A stretch of 64,000 bases of DNA from assembly GCF_015624505.1 (NCBI RefSeq), contig NZ_CP061379.1:7377001-7441000 (forward strand). The letters are read 5' to 3'. The DNA comes from Bradyrhizobium commune. GTDB lineage: Bacteria; Pseudomonadota; Alphaproteobacteria; Rhizobiales; Xanthobacteraceae. Within the stretch, counting starts at the first letter, position 1. Each line of letters opens with the position of its first letter. Below, in pieces: positions 8,585-16,643 of the stretch. The notes beneath the pieces were generated by a model. It was given only the letters and a program-made list of their open reading frames with translations. It was not told the DNA's origin and ran no database searches. The position numbers and the translations under genes are program-made.

Positions 8585-8803
8585 CTAGTGCGACGTGATC
8601 TGGTGGGAAAGATTATCCGGCTCGGCGAGCTCGCTGTTGGCCGTCGAGGCCTCCAGCGCGGCCATCCGGAACAAATAGGCCAGCGTCGCCAACCCGGTGT
8701 CTTCCGCCATCTGCGCAAGCTCGAGCGCCATGTCGGACATATAGCCGAGGTTCTCGTCCTTGCTCTGCGCCATGATTTGGCTATCCCGCATCATGTTCGA
8801 CAT
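8585..8803 (-). CDS. 72-aa protein of unknown function, translationally coupled to bjaI
   Basis: The ATG at 8801-8803 lies one base after the bjaI stop (TGA-G-ATG), so its translation should depend on ribosomes finishing bjaI. The 72-aa product is acidic and helical, with the stretch GYMSDMALELAQMAEDTGLA followed by LAYLFRMAALEA. It resembles short Bradyrhizobium proteins of unknown role that share a YMSDMxLEL-type segment. No enzyme motif or signal peptide is seen. An upstream start at 8851 would overlap bjaI by 47 bp and is less likely. Co-expression with the autoinducer synthase suggests quorum-controlled dosage. Confidence 0.7.
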   Translation of the reverse strand: MSNMMRDSQIMAQSKDENLGYMSDMALELAQMAEDTGLATLAYLFRMAALEASTANSELAEPDNLSHQITSH

Positions 8804-8804
8804 C

Positions 8805-9464
8805 TCAGGCGCTCTTTCGTTGCGCGGCAGTGCGGCCGCAGAGGTTGGCACGGGCGATGCAGTCGAGACGTGGACCGTCCTGTTGGACGACGTTCTTCAT
8901 CCCAATGCGATCGCACACGGTATCGAGCGAGTCCTGACGGACCTCGATGGTTGCGGCCATGGTCCAGGAGCCCTCGACCAGCGCCGGCAATCCCAGCGGC
9001 GTGACGACGAAGCCGATGTCGTGGAATCGCGGCAACCACCATGTCTCCATGACCAGGCAGAGACGCTCGATCCCCTGATCGAGGCAGAACTCCTGCATCG
9101 CCGCCATCAGTTGCAGGTTGAGCGCGCCGTCGCGTCGCTCGCGCGACACGAAGAAGCGCGACCATTCCCAGACCAGCGGATCCGACGGGCAGCCCCGCAC
9201 TGCGGCGAGATGGGGGAACACCTCGCTCATCATGGTCGGCTTGGTGGTTGGATAAAGGCGATAGCCGCCGAGCACACGGCGGTTGTCGAGAGCCAGCAGA
9301 TAGATCGTGTCCTCATTGTCGTAGGCGTCGACCTCGCGGCCGTCGGGCTTGCGCAGCGCCTCCCATTTGCGCTCTTCGACGAAAATCTCGTGACGCAGCC
9401 GGAAATGTTGCTCGATGACGTCCTCGTAGCGGTGCCGGTTCTCGGCAGAAATGACATGAATCAT
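8805..9464 (-). CDS. bjaI: Acyl-homoserine-lactone synthase, BjaI type (isovaleryl-HSL)
   Basis: This 219-aa LuxI-family enzyme has the conserved residues: the RLRHEIFVEERKWE segment near the N-terminus (Arg and Trp), the EVDAYDNEDT acidic motif, GGYRLYPT, and VWEWSRFFV with the Glu and Arg. The sequence is very close to my memory of Bradyrhizobium BjaI, which uses isovaleryl-CoA rather than acyl-ACP to make isovaleryl-homoserine lactone. The start at 9464 (MIHVIS) is preferred over 9476 because it has GGGGGAG just upstream and fits family length. It lies directly downstream of the LuxR-type receptor gene on the same strand, with a lux-box-like dyad between them. Confidence 0.92.
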   Translation of the reverse strand: MIHVISAENRHRYEDVIEQHFRLRHEIFVEERKWEALRKPDGREVDAYDNEDTIYLLALDNRRVLGGYRLYPTTKPTMMSEVFPHLAAVRGCPSDPLVWEWSRFFVSRERRDGALNLQLMAAMQEFCLDQGIERLCLVMETWWLPRFHDIGFVVTPLGLPALVEGSWTMAATIEVRQDSLDTVCDRIGMKNVVQQDGPRLDCIARANLCGRTAAQRKSA

Positions 9465-9518
9465 GAACTCCCCCATGGCTTGAAATGGGGGAAGCGTCGG
9501 GGAAAAAGGCGTAATCGA

Positions 9519-9540
9519 CTATTGGGAAATTTCCCAGTAG
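9519..9540. promoter_or_regulatory. Lux-box-like 22-bp inverted repeat upstream of bjaI
   Basis: The dyad has arms CTATTGGGAAA and TTTCCCAGTAG, matching at 10 of 11 positions and meeting at an AAATTT centre. It lies in the 85-bp gap between bjaR and bjaI, centred about 65 bp upstream of the bjaI start, where a LuxR-type activator would bind. Occupancy by BjaR is inferred from position and symmetry. Confidence 0.8.
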
Positions 9541-9549
9541 GCGACGATT

Positions 9550-10278
9550 TCAGGGAGTGATGATTCTCTGGCGGATCGCGATCGCGACCGCATGCGTCCG
9601 GTTGACGGCACCAAGCTTGCGCGCGGCAGTTGCAAGATGCTCTTCCGCGGTGCGTTGCGTGATGTTGAGAATCTCGCCGATCTCCCAGGCGGACTTGCCC
9701 TGCGACGCCCAGGCGATCACCTCGCGCTCCCGTGGGGTGAGGCGCGCCGACGGATGCGGCGGCGGCGCGAGCAGACGACGGATGTGATCGAAGCCGTACA
9801 TCGCGATCAGGTGCAGTGCCGGCTTGCTGCGGGCATTGAGATCGAGATGGACGCCACCGAGCGAGACACCGGCCTCGTAGCCGGTCAACCCGTGGATCGG
9901 CACGACGAAGCCATGCGACATGCGGAAATCGGCGGCGCGCCGCATCACCTCCACTGCGCCGGGCTCAGCTTCCGCATCGTAAGGAGCTTCCGACCATTCG
10001 AACGGATTCACGGTGTGCCGGCATTTGCGGATCACGGGATCGACGCGGTCGTAGCTCTTCTCGGTATAGATGCTGAACCATTCGGCCGGCCACTTCTTGG
10101 CCAGCACCATCTGGGAAAAGCGCTGTTCGGGATTCGGCAAGCCGGTGACGATGATGTGCTCGAAGCCGTACCGGCCGAACGCGACCGCAAGCGCATCCAT
10201 GGCGTCCGGAACCTTTCCATAGGTTCCGAGCCCTTCGATGAAGTCCAGCGCTTCCCGGCCATAATCCACGGCGGACAT
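9550..10278 (-). CDS. bjaR: LuxR-family acyl-HSL receptor, BjaR type
   Basis: This 242-aa regulator has an N-terminal autoinducer-binding domain with the conserved Trp/Tyr/Asp set (WPAEWFSIY, then SYDRVDPV) and a C-terminal LuxR HTH from LTPREREVIAWASQG to RTHAVAIAIRQ. It should bind the AHL made by the neighbouring BjaI and activate bjaI. The start at 10278 (MSAVDYG) is chosen over the longer frame because the upstream residues look unrelated and would crowd the promoter. Gene order receptor then synthase on one strand, with the dyad between, matches the known bjaR1-bjaI locus. Confidence 0.9.
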   Translation of the reverse strand: MSAVDYGREALDFIEGLGTYGKVPDAMDALAVAFGRYGFEHIIVTGLPNPEQRFSQMVLAKKWPAEWFSIYTEKSYDRVDPVIRKCRHTVNPFEWSEAPYDAEAEPGAVEVMRRAADFRMSHGFVVPIHGLTGYEAGVSLGGVHLDLNARSKPALHLIAMYGFDHIRRLLAPPPHPSARLTPREREVIAWASQGKSAWEIGEILNITQRTAEEHLATAARKLGAVNRTHAVAIAIRQRIITP

Positions 10279-10445
10279 CGGTGCGTTCCCCGACCCTCGC
10301 CGTTCGGTATAGCACGTCTTTGGGGGCCGCCTCAATTCACCGCTTCCGTAGTTTTCCGGTGAGCCATTGGCTCTGAAGATTTAATCTACTTGTGGAGGAA
10401 GTGACGTCAAGATACACCTAAGACGTCTAGAGCGGGAAAGCCACG

Positions 10446-10622
10446 ATGGAAGACGAGAACATCGCCCTCAACAGCGTGCTCGGCCTGGAATTGAACCGCG
10501 TGTTTTTTGCCGTCCGCGATACGGCAAACAAGCAGAAGATCATCGAGTTCGCGCGCGACGTGCTGCAAAGCGAGCGCGCGGAGCGGCCCGGCAGCGTGTC
10601 GCCCGAGGGACCGGCGAGCTAG
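10446..10622 (+). CDS. 58-aa protein of unknown function divergent from bjaR
   Basis: The ATG at 10446 has GGGAAAG 6 nt upstream, and the frame runs to TAG at 10620-10622. The product begins MEDENIALNSVLGLELN and continues with a helical VRDTANKQKIIEFARDVLQ segment. The tail is Pro/Ser/Glu-rich. The codon pattern (G/C in third position) resembles neighbouring genes. No family is recognised. It is divergently oriented from bjaR with 167 bp between starts, so a shared control region is possible. Confidence 0.6.
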   Translation: MEDENIALNSVLGLELNRVFFAVRDTANKQKIIEFARDVLQSERAERPGSVSPEGPAS

Positions 10623-10796
10623 GGCTACGCAGGTGCAGCAAACGCGGCGCGACACGCGTCGATGCCCTGTCATTCGAACGGGCTGATTTTAGTCGAAATA
10701 CTCCAACCGCACACACCAACAGGCATTTGCCGCTGGATGACCTTGCATCCGACGTGAGATGATCGCAGCTTCGATCGTCTTTTGGATACCAAGGAC

Positions 10797-11735
10797 ATGA
10801 TGACGCTGCGCCAGGTTGAAGTGATCCGTGCCGTAATGGTGACGGGCACCATTGGCGGCGCGGCGAAGCTTTTGAACGTGTCGGCGCCGGGCATCAGCCG
10901 TCTGGTCAAATACACCGAGCGCTCGCTCGGCATCCGCTTCTTCCAGCGCCAGAACGGACGCTATTTCCCGACGCCCGAAGCCGAGAACATCTTTGAGCAG
11001 ATCAACGGCGTCTACAAGAAAGTCGACGACCTCTCCGAGATCATCTCCAAGATCGGCCGAGGCGGCTTGTCGGAGCTGCGCATCGGCTCGGTGCCGAGTA
11101 TCTCGCAGGTGATGGTGCCGCGCGCGATCGAGCGGGTCCGGCGCCGCTATCCCGACCTCGGCATCGACATCAACATCCTCAAGCTCGAGGAAGCCATCGA
11201 CTATCTCTTGCTCGGCCGCGGCGAATGCGTGGCGATGAGCTACCGGCTGGAGCATTCCGGGCTGGAGTTCATGCCGCTCGCCTCGGGCGAGCTCTATTGC
11301 ATCGTGCCGCCCGGCCACGAGCTTGCCGGCCGCAAGCAGGTCTCGGCCGCCGAGATCACCCGCTATCCGCTGATCGGCATCGATCCGAACGATCCCTACG
11401 GCCGGATCATGGCCGAGATCTTTGCGCGACACCGGCTCGCCTACAACATCACCATCCGCGCCCGCTTCGGCACCACGGTCTGCGCGCTGGTGAAGGCGGG
11501 GCTCGGCATCGCCATCATCGATCAGTTCACCGTGGCCCATGGCGGCTATCCCGGCATCGAGCTGTTGAAGATCACCGAGCCGACCCGGTTCGACACCTAC
11601 ATCGCGGTCAAGCGCGGCGCGCCGCTGTCGCTCCATGTCGAGCATTTCATCGAATCCCTGCGCGCCGAGATGCGAGCAGTCGAGCCGTCCCGGGGCAACG
11701 GCAAGGCTCCCGCAGGGCGCGGACGCCGAAAATAA
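10797..11735 (+). CDS. LysR-family transcriptional regulator of the shikimate operon
   Basis: The protein is about 312 aa. The N-terminal winged HTH reads LRQVEVIRAVMVTGTIGGAA then NVSAPGISRLVKYTE, followed by a LysR effector domain beginning near LRIGSVPSISQ. Either ATG at 10797 or 10800 is plausible; AAGGA lies just upstream. A TTG at 10782 is less likely. It precedes the shikimate dehydrogenase-transporter-quiC operon on the same strand, 144 bp away, so it is the obvious candidate regulator. The effector would be a pathway compound such as shikimate or protocatechuate; this is inference. Confidence 0.88.
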   Translation: MMTLRQVEVIRAVMVTGTIGGAAKLLNVSAPGISRLVKYTERSLGIRFFQRQNGRYFPTPEAENIFEQINGVYKKVDDLSEIISKIGRGGLSELRIGSVPSISQVMVPRAIERVRRRYPDLGIDINILKLEEAIDYLLLGRGECVAMSYRLEHSGLEFMPLASGELYCIVPPGHELAGRKQVSAAEITRYPLIGIDPNDPYGRIMAEIFARHRLAYNITIRARFGTTVCALVKAGLGIAIIDQFTVAHGGYPGIELLKITEPTRFDTYIAVKRGAPLSLHVEHFIESLRAEMRAVEPSRGNGKAPAGRGRRK

Positions 11736-11745
11736 CATTATGTTA
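11733..11745. promoter_or_regulatory. Interrupted palindrome TAACAT-T-ATGTTA upstream of the shikimate operon
   Basis: Six-base arms match perfectly around one base. The dyad starts at the LysR stop codon and lies 135 bp before the first operon gene. The length and AT-rich symmetry resemble the T-N11-A core of LysR sites. The rest of the 144-bp gap has no confident promoter match. Binding is inference. Confidence 0.45.
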
Positions 11746-11879
11746 GGTTTGCCAAATAAATGGGTAATTGTGTTAGGCGGGGGAAAGACTATCGTCCCCC
11801 ACCGAAGCCCCCTTGGAATTGCGCAGATTTCACGGCTAATGGCCGGAAATCAGCGCACCTCACCAGGCGATAGTGGATC

Positions 11880-12758
11880 ATGTCAAAGCGCGGACCTGCC
11901 GCTTCCAAAAAGCTCCTGACCGGCCTGATCGGCGCGCCGATCGCCCATTCCGCCTCTCCCGCCATGCATGAACGCGCCGCCCAGGCGCTCGGCTTGCGCG
12001 GCCACTACCAGCTCATCGAGGTCGCAGGAGCCGACGCGACCGGGCTCAGCATGATGCTCGAAGGCGTGCGGCGGCTCGGCTTTGCCGGCGTCAACGTCAC
12101 ATTTCCCTACAAGGAAGCGGTCGTCCCACTGCTCGACGGGCTGGCGCCGGGTGCCGCCGCCATGGGCGCGGTCAACACCGTCGTCGTCAAGGGCGGCCGG
12201 CTGATCGGCCACAACACCGACACGACCGGGTTCGCACACGCCGTCACGCCGCTGCTGGCGGCTTCCGGAAATGCGGTGGCCGTGATCGGCACCGGCGGCG
12301 TCGGCAAGGCGATCGCCTTTGCGCTCGCAAGCCTAGAGGTCGCCGACCTCCGCGTCTTCGATAGCGAGCCGGCGCGGGCCGAAAAGCTTGCCGCGCTGCT
12401 GGTCAAGCATGGAGGTGCGCGGGTGGCCACGAGCGTCAAGGACGCGCTCGACGGCGCAACCGGTCTCGTCAACGGCACGCCGGTCGGCATGCTGCCGAAC
12501 CGGGACACCCCGGTCCCAGCCACGCTGCTGCGCGAGAACCTGTGGGTCGCCGACGCCGTCTATTCGCCGCTGATCACACCGCTCCTGGCGGCAGCGCAAG
12601 CCAAGGGCGCGCGGATCATGACCGGGCGCGAGCTTGCGATCTACCAGGCCGCCGACGCCTTCGAACTGTTCACAGGCCTTGCCCCGTCGACCGAGGTCAT
12701 GGGAGAGGCATTCGACGAAGTGATGGCGGCACGAAGCGCAGCCTATCAGTCAGCGTAA
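11880..12758 (+). CDS. Shikimate dehydrogenase family protein, likely catabolic
   Basis: This 292-aa protein has all AroE landmarks: the substrate serines in IAHSASP (residues 22-27), catalytic Lys78 in NVTFPYKEA, Asp114 in GHNTDTTG, and an NAD(P) loop GTGGVGKA at 137-144. The enzyme interconverts shikimate and 3-dehydroshikimate. Placement as first gene of an operon with an importer and quiC points to oxidation of imported shikimate rather than biosynthesis, and a separate aroE would serve the latter. The coenzyme cannot be read reliably. Some relatives also use quinate. Confidence 0.88.
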   Translation: MSKRGPAASKKLLTGLIGAPIAHSASPAMHERAAQALGLRGHYQLIEVAGADATGLSMMLEGVRRLGFAGVNVTFPYKEAVVPLLDGLAPGAAAMGAVNTVVVKGGRLIGHNTDTTGFAHAVTPLLAASGNAVAVIGTGGVGKAIAFALASLEVADLRVFDSEPARAEKLAALLVKHGGARVATSVKDALDGATGLVNGTPVGMLPNRDTPVPATLLRENLWVADAVYSPLITPLLAAAQAKGARIMTGRELAIYQAADAFELFTGLAPSTEVMGEAFDEVMAARSAAYQSA

Positions 12759-12813
12759 CCGAAGCGGCCGGCACAAGGTCGCGGGGAATATCAAAGGAAA
12801 CGGGAGGAGAGAC

Positions 12814-13944
12814 ATGAGATCGACCTTACTGGCAGGCGCCCTGCTTGCCTTCGCCGCTACAGCCAGCGCCCAGGCGCAGGCGATCAAGCTCGCCGACGTC
12901 GCCGAGCTGTCCGGCGGCGGCGCCACCGTCGGCACCAACTGGAAGAATGGCATCGACCTCGCGATCGAGGAGATCAACGCCAAGGGCGGCGTGCTCGGCC
13001 GCAAGCTGGAGGTCACCCACGCCGACTCGCAATCCAATCCCGGCGTCGCCCGCGCGCAGGTGCAGAAGGCGCTCGACGCCGAGCCCTACGTGCTGCTCGG
13101 CCCGGGCTATTCCGGCTCGGTCAAGGTCACCGCCCCGCTCGCAGCCGAAGCCGGCATCGCGCAGATCATGGGCGGCGAAGCCGCCGAATTGACGCAGGCC
13201 GGCAACAAGTTTCTGTTCCGCACCTCGTTCGGCCAGCAATCCTCGATGCCGAAGGTGGCAAAATACATCCACGACGAGATGAAGGCGAAGTCGGTCGCAG
13301 TGGTCTGGGTCAACAACGACTTTGGCCGCGGCGGTCGCGACGTGGTGGTCAAGGAGCTCGACCGGCTCGGCTCCAAGGTTGTCGCCGATCTCTCCACTGA
13401 GGCGGGCCAGGCGGATTTCGCCGCCGACGTCAGCAAGATCAAGACCGCCAATCCCGACGCCGTGTTCGTCTATCTCAACGAAGAAGAGAGCGCGCGCATC
13501 CTGAAAGAGCTGAAGCGCCAGGGCGTCACCGCGCCGTTGATGGGCGAGACCACGCTGATCGGACAGAAGGTGATCGAGCTCGCAGGTGATGCCGCCAACG
13601 GCGCGCGCGGCCATGTCGGCCTCACCACCGATGCGCCGGTCGACCTGATCAAGGCGTTCCGCGAGAAGTTTGCGAAGAAGTACAATTACGTGCCCGACCA
13701 TAACGGGTTGAAGGGCTATCTCGCCGTCTACATGGTGAAGGCGACCACCGAAAAGATGGGCAAGGTCGATTCCAAAGCCTTCGCCGACACGCTGCACGGC
13801 CTGACCATCAAGGCTGCCGACGAGCCGGGCATCCTGATGGACGTGACCTTCAGCGACACCGGCGACATCGACCGCCAGAGCTTCCTGGTCGAGGTGGTCG
13901 AAGGCAAGCAGGCGGTGAAGCAGGTGCTGCCCAAGGTGAAGTGA
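12814..13944 (+). CDS. ABC transporter periplasmic substrate-binding protein (LIV/HAAT type)
   Basis: This 376-aa protein has a signal peptide over residues 1 to about 22 (MRSTLLAGALLAFAATASA) and a Peripla_BP_6-type fold, with the typical start IKLADVAELSGGGATVG and the middle VAVVWVNNDFGRGG. It begins 55 bp after the dehydrogenase gene and precedes LivHMGF homologues, making a complete importer. The operon enzymes suggest a cyclic hydroxy-acid ligand such as shikimate or quinate; this is inference from context only. Confidence 0.92.
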   Translation: MRSTLLAGALLAFAATASAQAQAIKLADVAELSGGGATVGTNWKNGIDLAIEEINAKGGVLGRKLEVTHADSQSNPGVARAQVQKALDAEPYVLLGPGYSGSVKVTAPLAAEAGIAQIMGGEAAELTQAGNKFLFRTSFGQQSSMPKVAKYIHDEMKAKSVAVVWVNNDFGRGGRDVVVKELDRLGSKVVADLSTEAGQADFAADVSKIKTANPDAVFVYLNEEESARILKELKRQGVTAPLMGETTLIGQKVIELAGDAANGARGHVGLTTDAPVDLIKAFREKFAKKYNYVPDHNGLKGYLAVYMVKATTEKMGKVDSKAFADTLHGLTIKAADEPGILMDVTFSDTGDIDRQSFLVEVVEGKQAVKQVLPKVK

Positions 13945-13955
13945 GAGTTTGCTTC

Positions 13956-13981
13956 GCCTCTCCGCGCGCGCGGGGAGAGGC
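13956..13981. repeat. Short hairpin between binding protein and permease genes
   Basis: Arms GCCTCTCC (13956-13963) and GGAGAGGC (13974-13981) surround a GC-alternating loop. It is a fragment of the CTCTCCCC-type intergenic repeat and sits inside the operon, where it could protect or attenuate the upstream mRNA so that binding protein is made in excess. Confidence 0.55.
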
Positions 13982-14032
13982 CGGAATATGCGAGAGCAAA
14001 TTCCGGGTGAGGGGGAGAAGAAAGAGGGGAAA

Positions 14033-14908
14033 ATGTCCAATCTGTTCGATCTTCTGGTTGCGGGACTGGCCACCGGCGCGATCTATGCGCTGGTCGCGGT
14101 CGGCTTCACGCTGCTGTGGCAGACCTCGCAGACCATCAATTTCGCGCAAGGCGAGTTCGTGATGCTGCCGGCGTTCCTGATGCTGGCTGCGATGCACGCC
14201 GGCGCGCCGTTCTGGCTCGCGATCATCCTCGGGATTCTGCTGTCGATGATCCTGCTCGGCCTCGCCTTCAAGATGCTGCTGGTCGATCCGATGATGCGTC
14301 ATGGCGTGCTGCCTCTGGCGATTGCAACGATGGCGCTGGCGATCGGCATCAAGGAAGCCGTGAAACAGTTCTTCAGCGCGGAGGCCTCGCCCTTTCCGTC
14401 GATCGTGCCGACGGGTGATGTCTCGATCCTCGGCCACGCCGTGTCGCTGCAAAGCATCGGCGTCCTCGTCGTCGCCATTTTCGCCGTGCTCGGCCTGACC
14501 ACGCTGCTCAACCGCACCTCGCTCGGCCATCAGATGCAGGCAGCAGCTCAGAATCCGACCGTCGCGCGCATCATCGGCGTGCCGGTCGAGCGCATGATCC
14601 TCTTGACCTTTCTGATCAACGCCTTCCTGGTCGCGCTGGCCTCGCTGCTGATCACGCCGATCTATCTCGCCAAATTCTCGAGCGGCGAAGTGCTGGGCCA
14701 GGCGGCTTTCATCGCCGCGATCGTCGGCGGCTTCAACCAGGTGCGTGGCGCGATCGCCGGCGGCCTGCTGATCGGCGTCCTCGACAATCTCGCGGCAAGC
14801 TATGTCTCGACGCAATATCGCGCCGCGGTGCCATTGATCTTCCTGATCGTCGTGATCCTGTTCCGGCCGCAAGGATTGCTTGGTCGCGCCGAGGAGCGCA
14901 CGGTATGA
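14033..14908 (+). CDS. LIV-type ABC transporter permease (LivH family) of the shikimate operon
   Basis: This 291-aa membrane protein begins MSNLFDLLVAGLATGAIYAL and has the LivH signature TINFAQGEFVMLPAFLM near residue 40. It ends with the FRPQGLLGR motif of this family. The ATG at 14033 is used rather than the upstream frame because GAGGGGA precedes it and the upstream residues derive from the hairpin repeat. Its stop overlaps the next permease start by 4 bp. Confidence 0.93.
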   Translation: MSNLFDLLVAGLATGAIYALVAVGFTLLWQTSQTINFAQGEFVMLPAFLMLAAMHAGAPFWLAIILGILLSMILLGLAFKMLLVDPMMRHGVLPLAIATMALAIGIKEAVKQFFSAEASPFPSIVPTGDVSILGHAVSLQSIGVLVVAIFAVLGLTTLLNRTSLGHQMQAAAQNPTVARIIGVPVERMILLTFLINAFLVALASLLITPIYLAKFSSGEVLGQAAFIAAIVGGFNQVRGAIAGGLLIGVLDNLAASYVSTQYRAAVPLIFLIVVILFRPQGLLGRAEERTV

Positions 14909-15903
14909 GCGGCTTTGCCAAACCCCTGAAGATCGCGCTCGGCCTCATCGTCATCGCCGGCCTGATCTCCATTCCCATGAACTTCAACCGCTACGGCCTG
15001 TTCATCCTGAGCCAGTGGGCCGTGATGACGATTGCCGCGATGGGGCTCAACCTCACGCTCGGCTATGCCGGCCAGGTTTCGCTGGCGCAGGGCGCCTTCG
15101 TCGGCATCGGCGCCTACGCGGCCGCGATCATGACGAGCCATGGCTGGCCGCTGCCGGCCGCGATCGTGGTCGCTATTATCTTGAGCTTCGCGGTCGGCTG
15201 GGTGCTCGGCTATCCCGCGCTGCGCGTCCAGCATCATTACCTCGCCTTCGTCACGCTCGCCTTCTCGACCTTGGCCTTCCTGGTGTTCCGCAACGAGAGC
15301 TGGCTCACCGGCGGCATCTACGGCATCTCCAATATTCCGCGGCCCCACTTTTTCGGGATCGCGACCAACAAGCCGCTGCCGTTCTACTATGTCTGCCTCG
15401 GCTCGCTCGCAATCGTGTCGCTGGCGGTGTGGTGGCTGATCCGCTCGCCCTGGGGCCGCGCCTTCATGGCGCTGCGCGAAAACCCGCTGCGCGCACAGTC
15501 GCTTGGCATCGACACGCGCCGCTATACGCTGATGGCGTTCGCGATCGGCTCGTCGCTGGGCGGCGTCGCCGGTGCCCTCTATGCGCCGCTGACGCAATAT
15601 ATCGATCCGGTGCCGTTCAATTTGTCGCTCTCGCTCGACCTGCTGATGATGGTGATCGTCGGTGGCGCCGGCTTTTATTTCGGGCCGTTCCTCGGCGCCA
15701 TGATCGCCGTGCTGCTGCCGGAATGGCTGCGCTTCACCGAGGGCTACTACTTGATGCTGTACGCGGTCGCGGTGATGGGGCTTTTGATCTGGTCGCCGAC
15801 CGGCATTTTGGGAATCCTCGACCGCTATCTCGCCGAGCGCCGCACCAGGGCGGCTTCCGCGCTGCGCGCCGTCGCAAAGTCCCGATTGGAGACCGCGCAA
15901 TGA
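14905..15903 (+). CDS. LIV-type ABC transporter permease (LivM family) of the shikimate operon
   Basis: This 332-aa polytopic protein has the LivM signature LNLTLGYAGQVSLAQGAFVG near residue 50 and the ATPase-contact loop ALRENPLRAQSLGID. It overlaps both neighbours by 4 bp (ATGA-type junctions), which indicates tight translational coupling. It forms the pore with the LivH-type subunit in the inner membrane. Confidence 0.93.
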   Translation: MSGFAKPLKIALGLIVIAGLISIPMNFNRYGLFILSQWAVMTIAAMGLNLTLGYAGQVSLAQGAFVGIGAYAAAIMTSHGWPLPAAIVVAIILSFAVGWVLGYPALRVQHHYLAFVTLAFSTLAFLVFRNESWLTGGIYGISNIPRPHFFGIATNKPLPFYYVCLGSLAIVSLAVWWLIRSPWGRAFMALRENPLRAQSLGIDTRRYTLMAFAIGSSLGGVAGALYAPLTQYIDPVPFNLSLSLDLLMMVIVGGAGFYFGPFLGAMIAVLLPEWLRFTEGYYLMLYAVAVMGLLIWSPTGILGILDRYLAERRTRAASALRAVAKSRLETAQ

Positions 15904-16640
15904 GCGTGCTCGAAGTCACCAACATCAAGAAAAGCTTCGGCGGCATCACCGCGGTCGACGGCGTGTCCTTCGACGTCCGCGAAGGCGAGATCCTCGGCCT
16001 GATCGGCCCGAATGGTTGCGGCAAGTCCACGCTGTTCAATTGCATCCTCGGCCAACTCACGCCCACCGGCGGCGAGGTCAAGCTCGACGGCAAGGTGGTC
16101 ACGGGCCTGCGCCCCGCCGAGCTCAACAAGCTCGGTGTCAGCCGCACCTTCCAGCTCTTGCAGGTGTTCCCAAAGCTCTCGGTGCGCGAGAACCTGATTC
16201 TCGCAGGACAGGAGCACCAGGGCAACATGGCCTCGCGCCTGGTCGGCCGCTCCGACGCCGGACTGACGGATACCGCCAACCAGATGATCGGCTTCTTCAA
16301 GCTCGATCATCTCGCTGCCGAGCCGGCCGGCGGATTGTCCTACGGCCAACAGAAGCTGCTCGATGCCGCCATGGCGTTCATGGGCGGCCCGCGCCTGGTG
16401 CTGCTCGACGAGCCCGCCGGCGGCGTCAACCCGTCGATGCTGACGGATTTGAAGGAGCGGCTGGTCGCGATCAACCGCGAGAAGAACGCCACCTTCGTCG
16501 TGATCGAGCACAATATGGAATTCGTGATGTCGCTGTGCTCGCGCGTGATGGTGATGGCGGAAGGCAAGGTGCTGGCGATGGGTCGGCCCGACGAGGTCCG
16601 CAAGGACCCCGCCGTGATCGAAGCTTATCTGGGACATTAG
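15900..16640 (+). CDS. LIV-type ABC transporter ATP-binding protein (LivG family) of the shikimate operon
   Basis: This 246-aa ATPase begins MSVLEVTNIKKSFGG. It has Walker A GPNGCGKS, signature LSYGQQKLLDAAMA and Walker B LVLLDEPAGGVNPS. The start at 15900 overlaps the permease stop by 4 bp and is preferred over a longer out-of-context frame that begins inside the permease gene. It pairs with the LivF-type ATPase encoded immediately downstream. Confidence 0.93.
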   Translation: MSVLEVTNIKKSFGGITAVDGVSFDVREGEILGLIGPNGCGKSTLFNCILGQLTPTGGEVKLDGKVVTGLRPAELNKLGVSRTFQLLQVFPKLSVRENLILAGQEHQGNMASRLVGRSDAGLTDTANQMIGFFKLDHLAAEPAGGLSYGQQKLLDAAMAFMGGPRLVLLDEPAGGVNPSMLTDLKERLVAINREKNATFVVIEHNMEFVMSLCSRVMVMAEGKVLAMGRPDEVRKDPAVIEAYLGH

Positions 16641-16643
16641 ACC

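Noticed and set aside
8226..8588. Open frames upstream of the LIV operon
   Set aside because: They run through the palindromic repeat and lack coding-like composition or a ribosome site.
14880..16640. Long frame starting within the LivM-type gene
   Set aside because: Only the part from 15900 (LivG-type ATPase) is real; the earlier part is out-of-frame LivM sequence.
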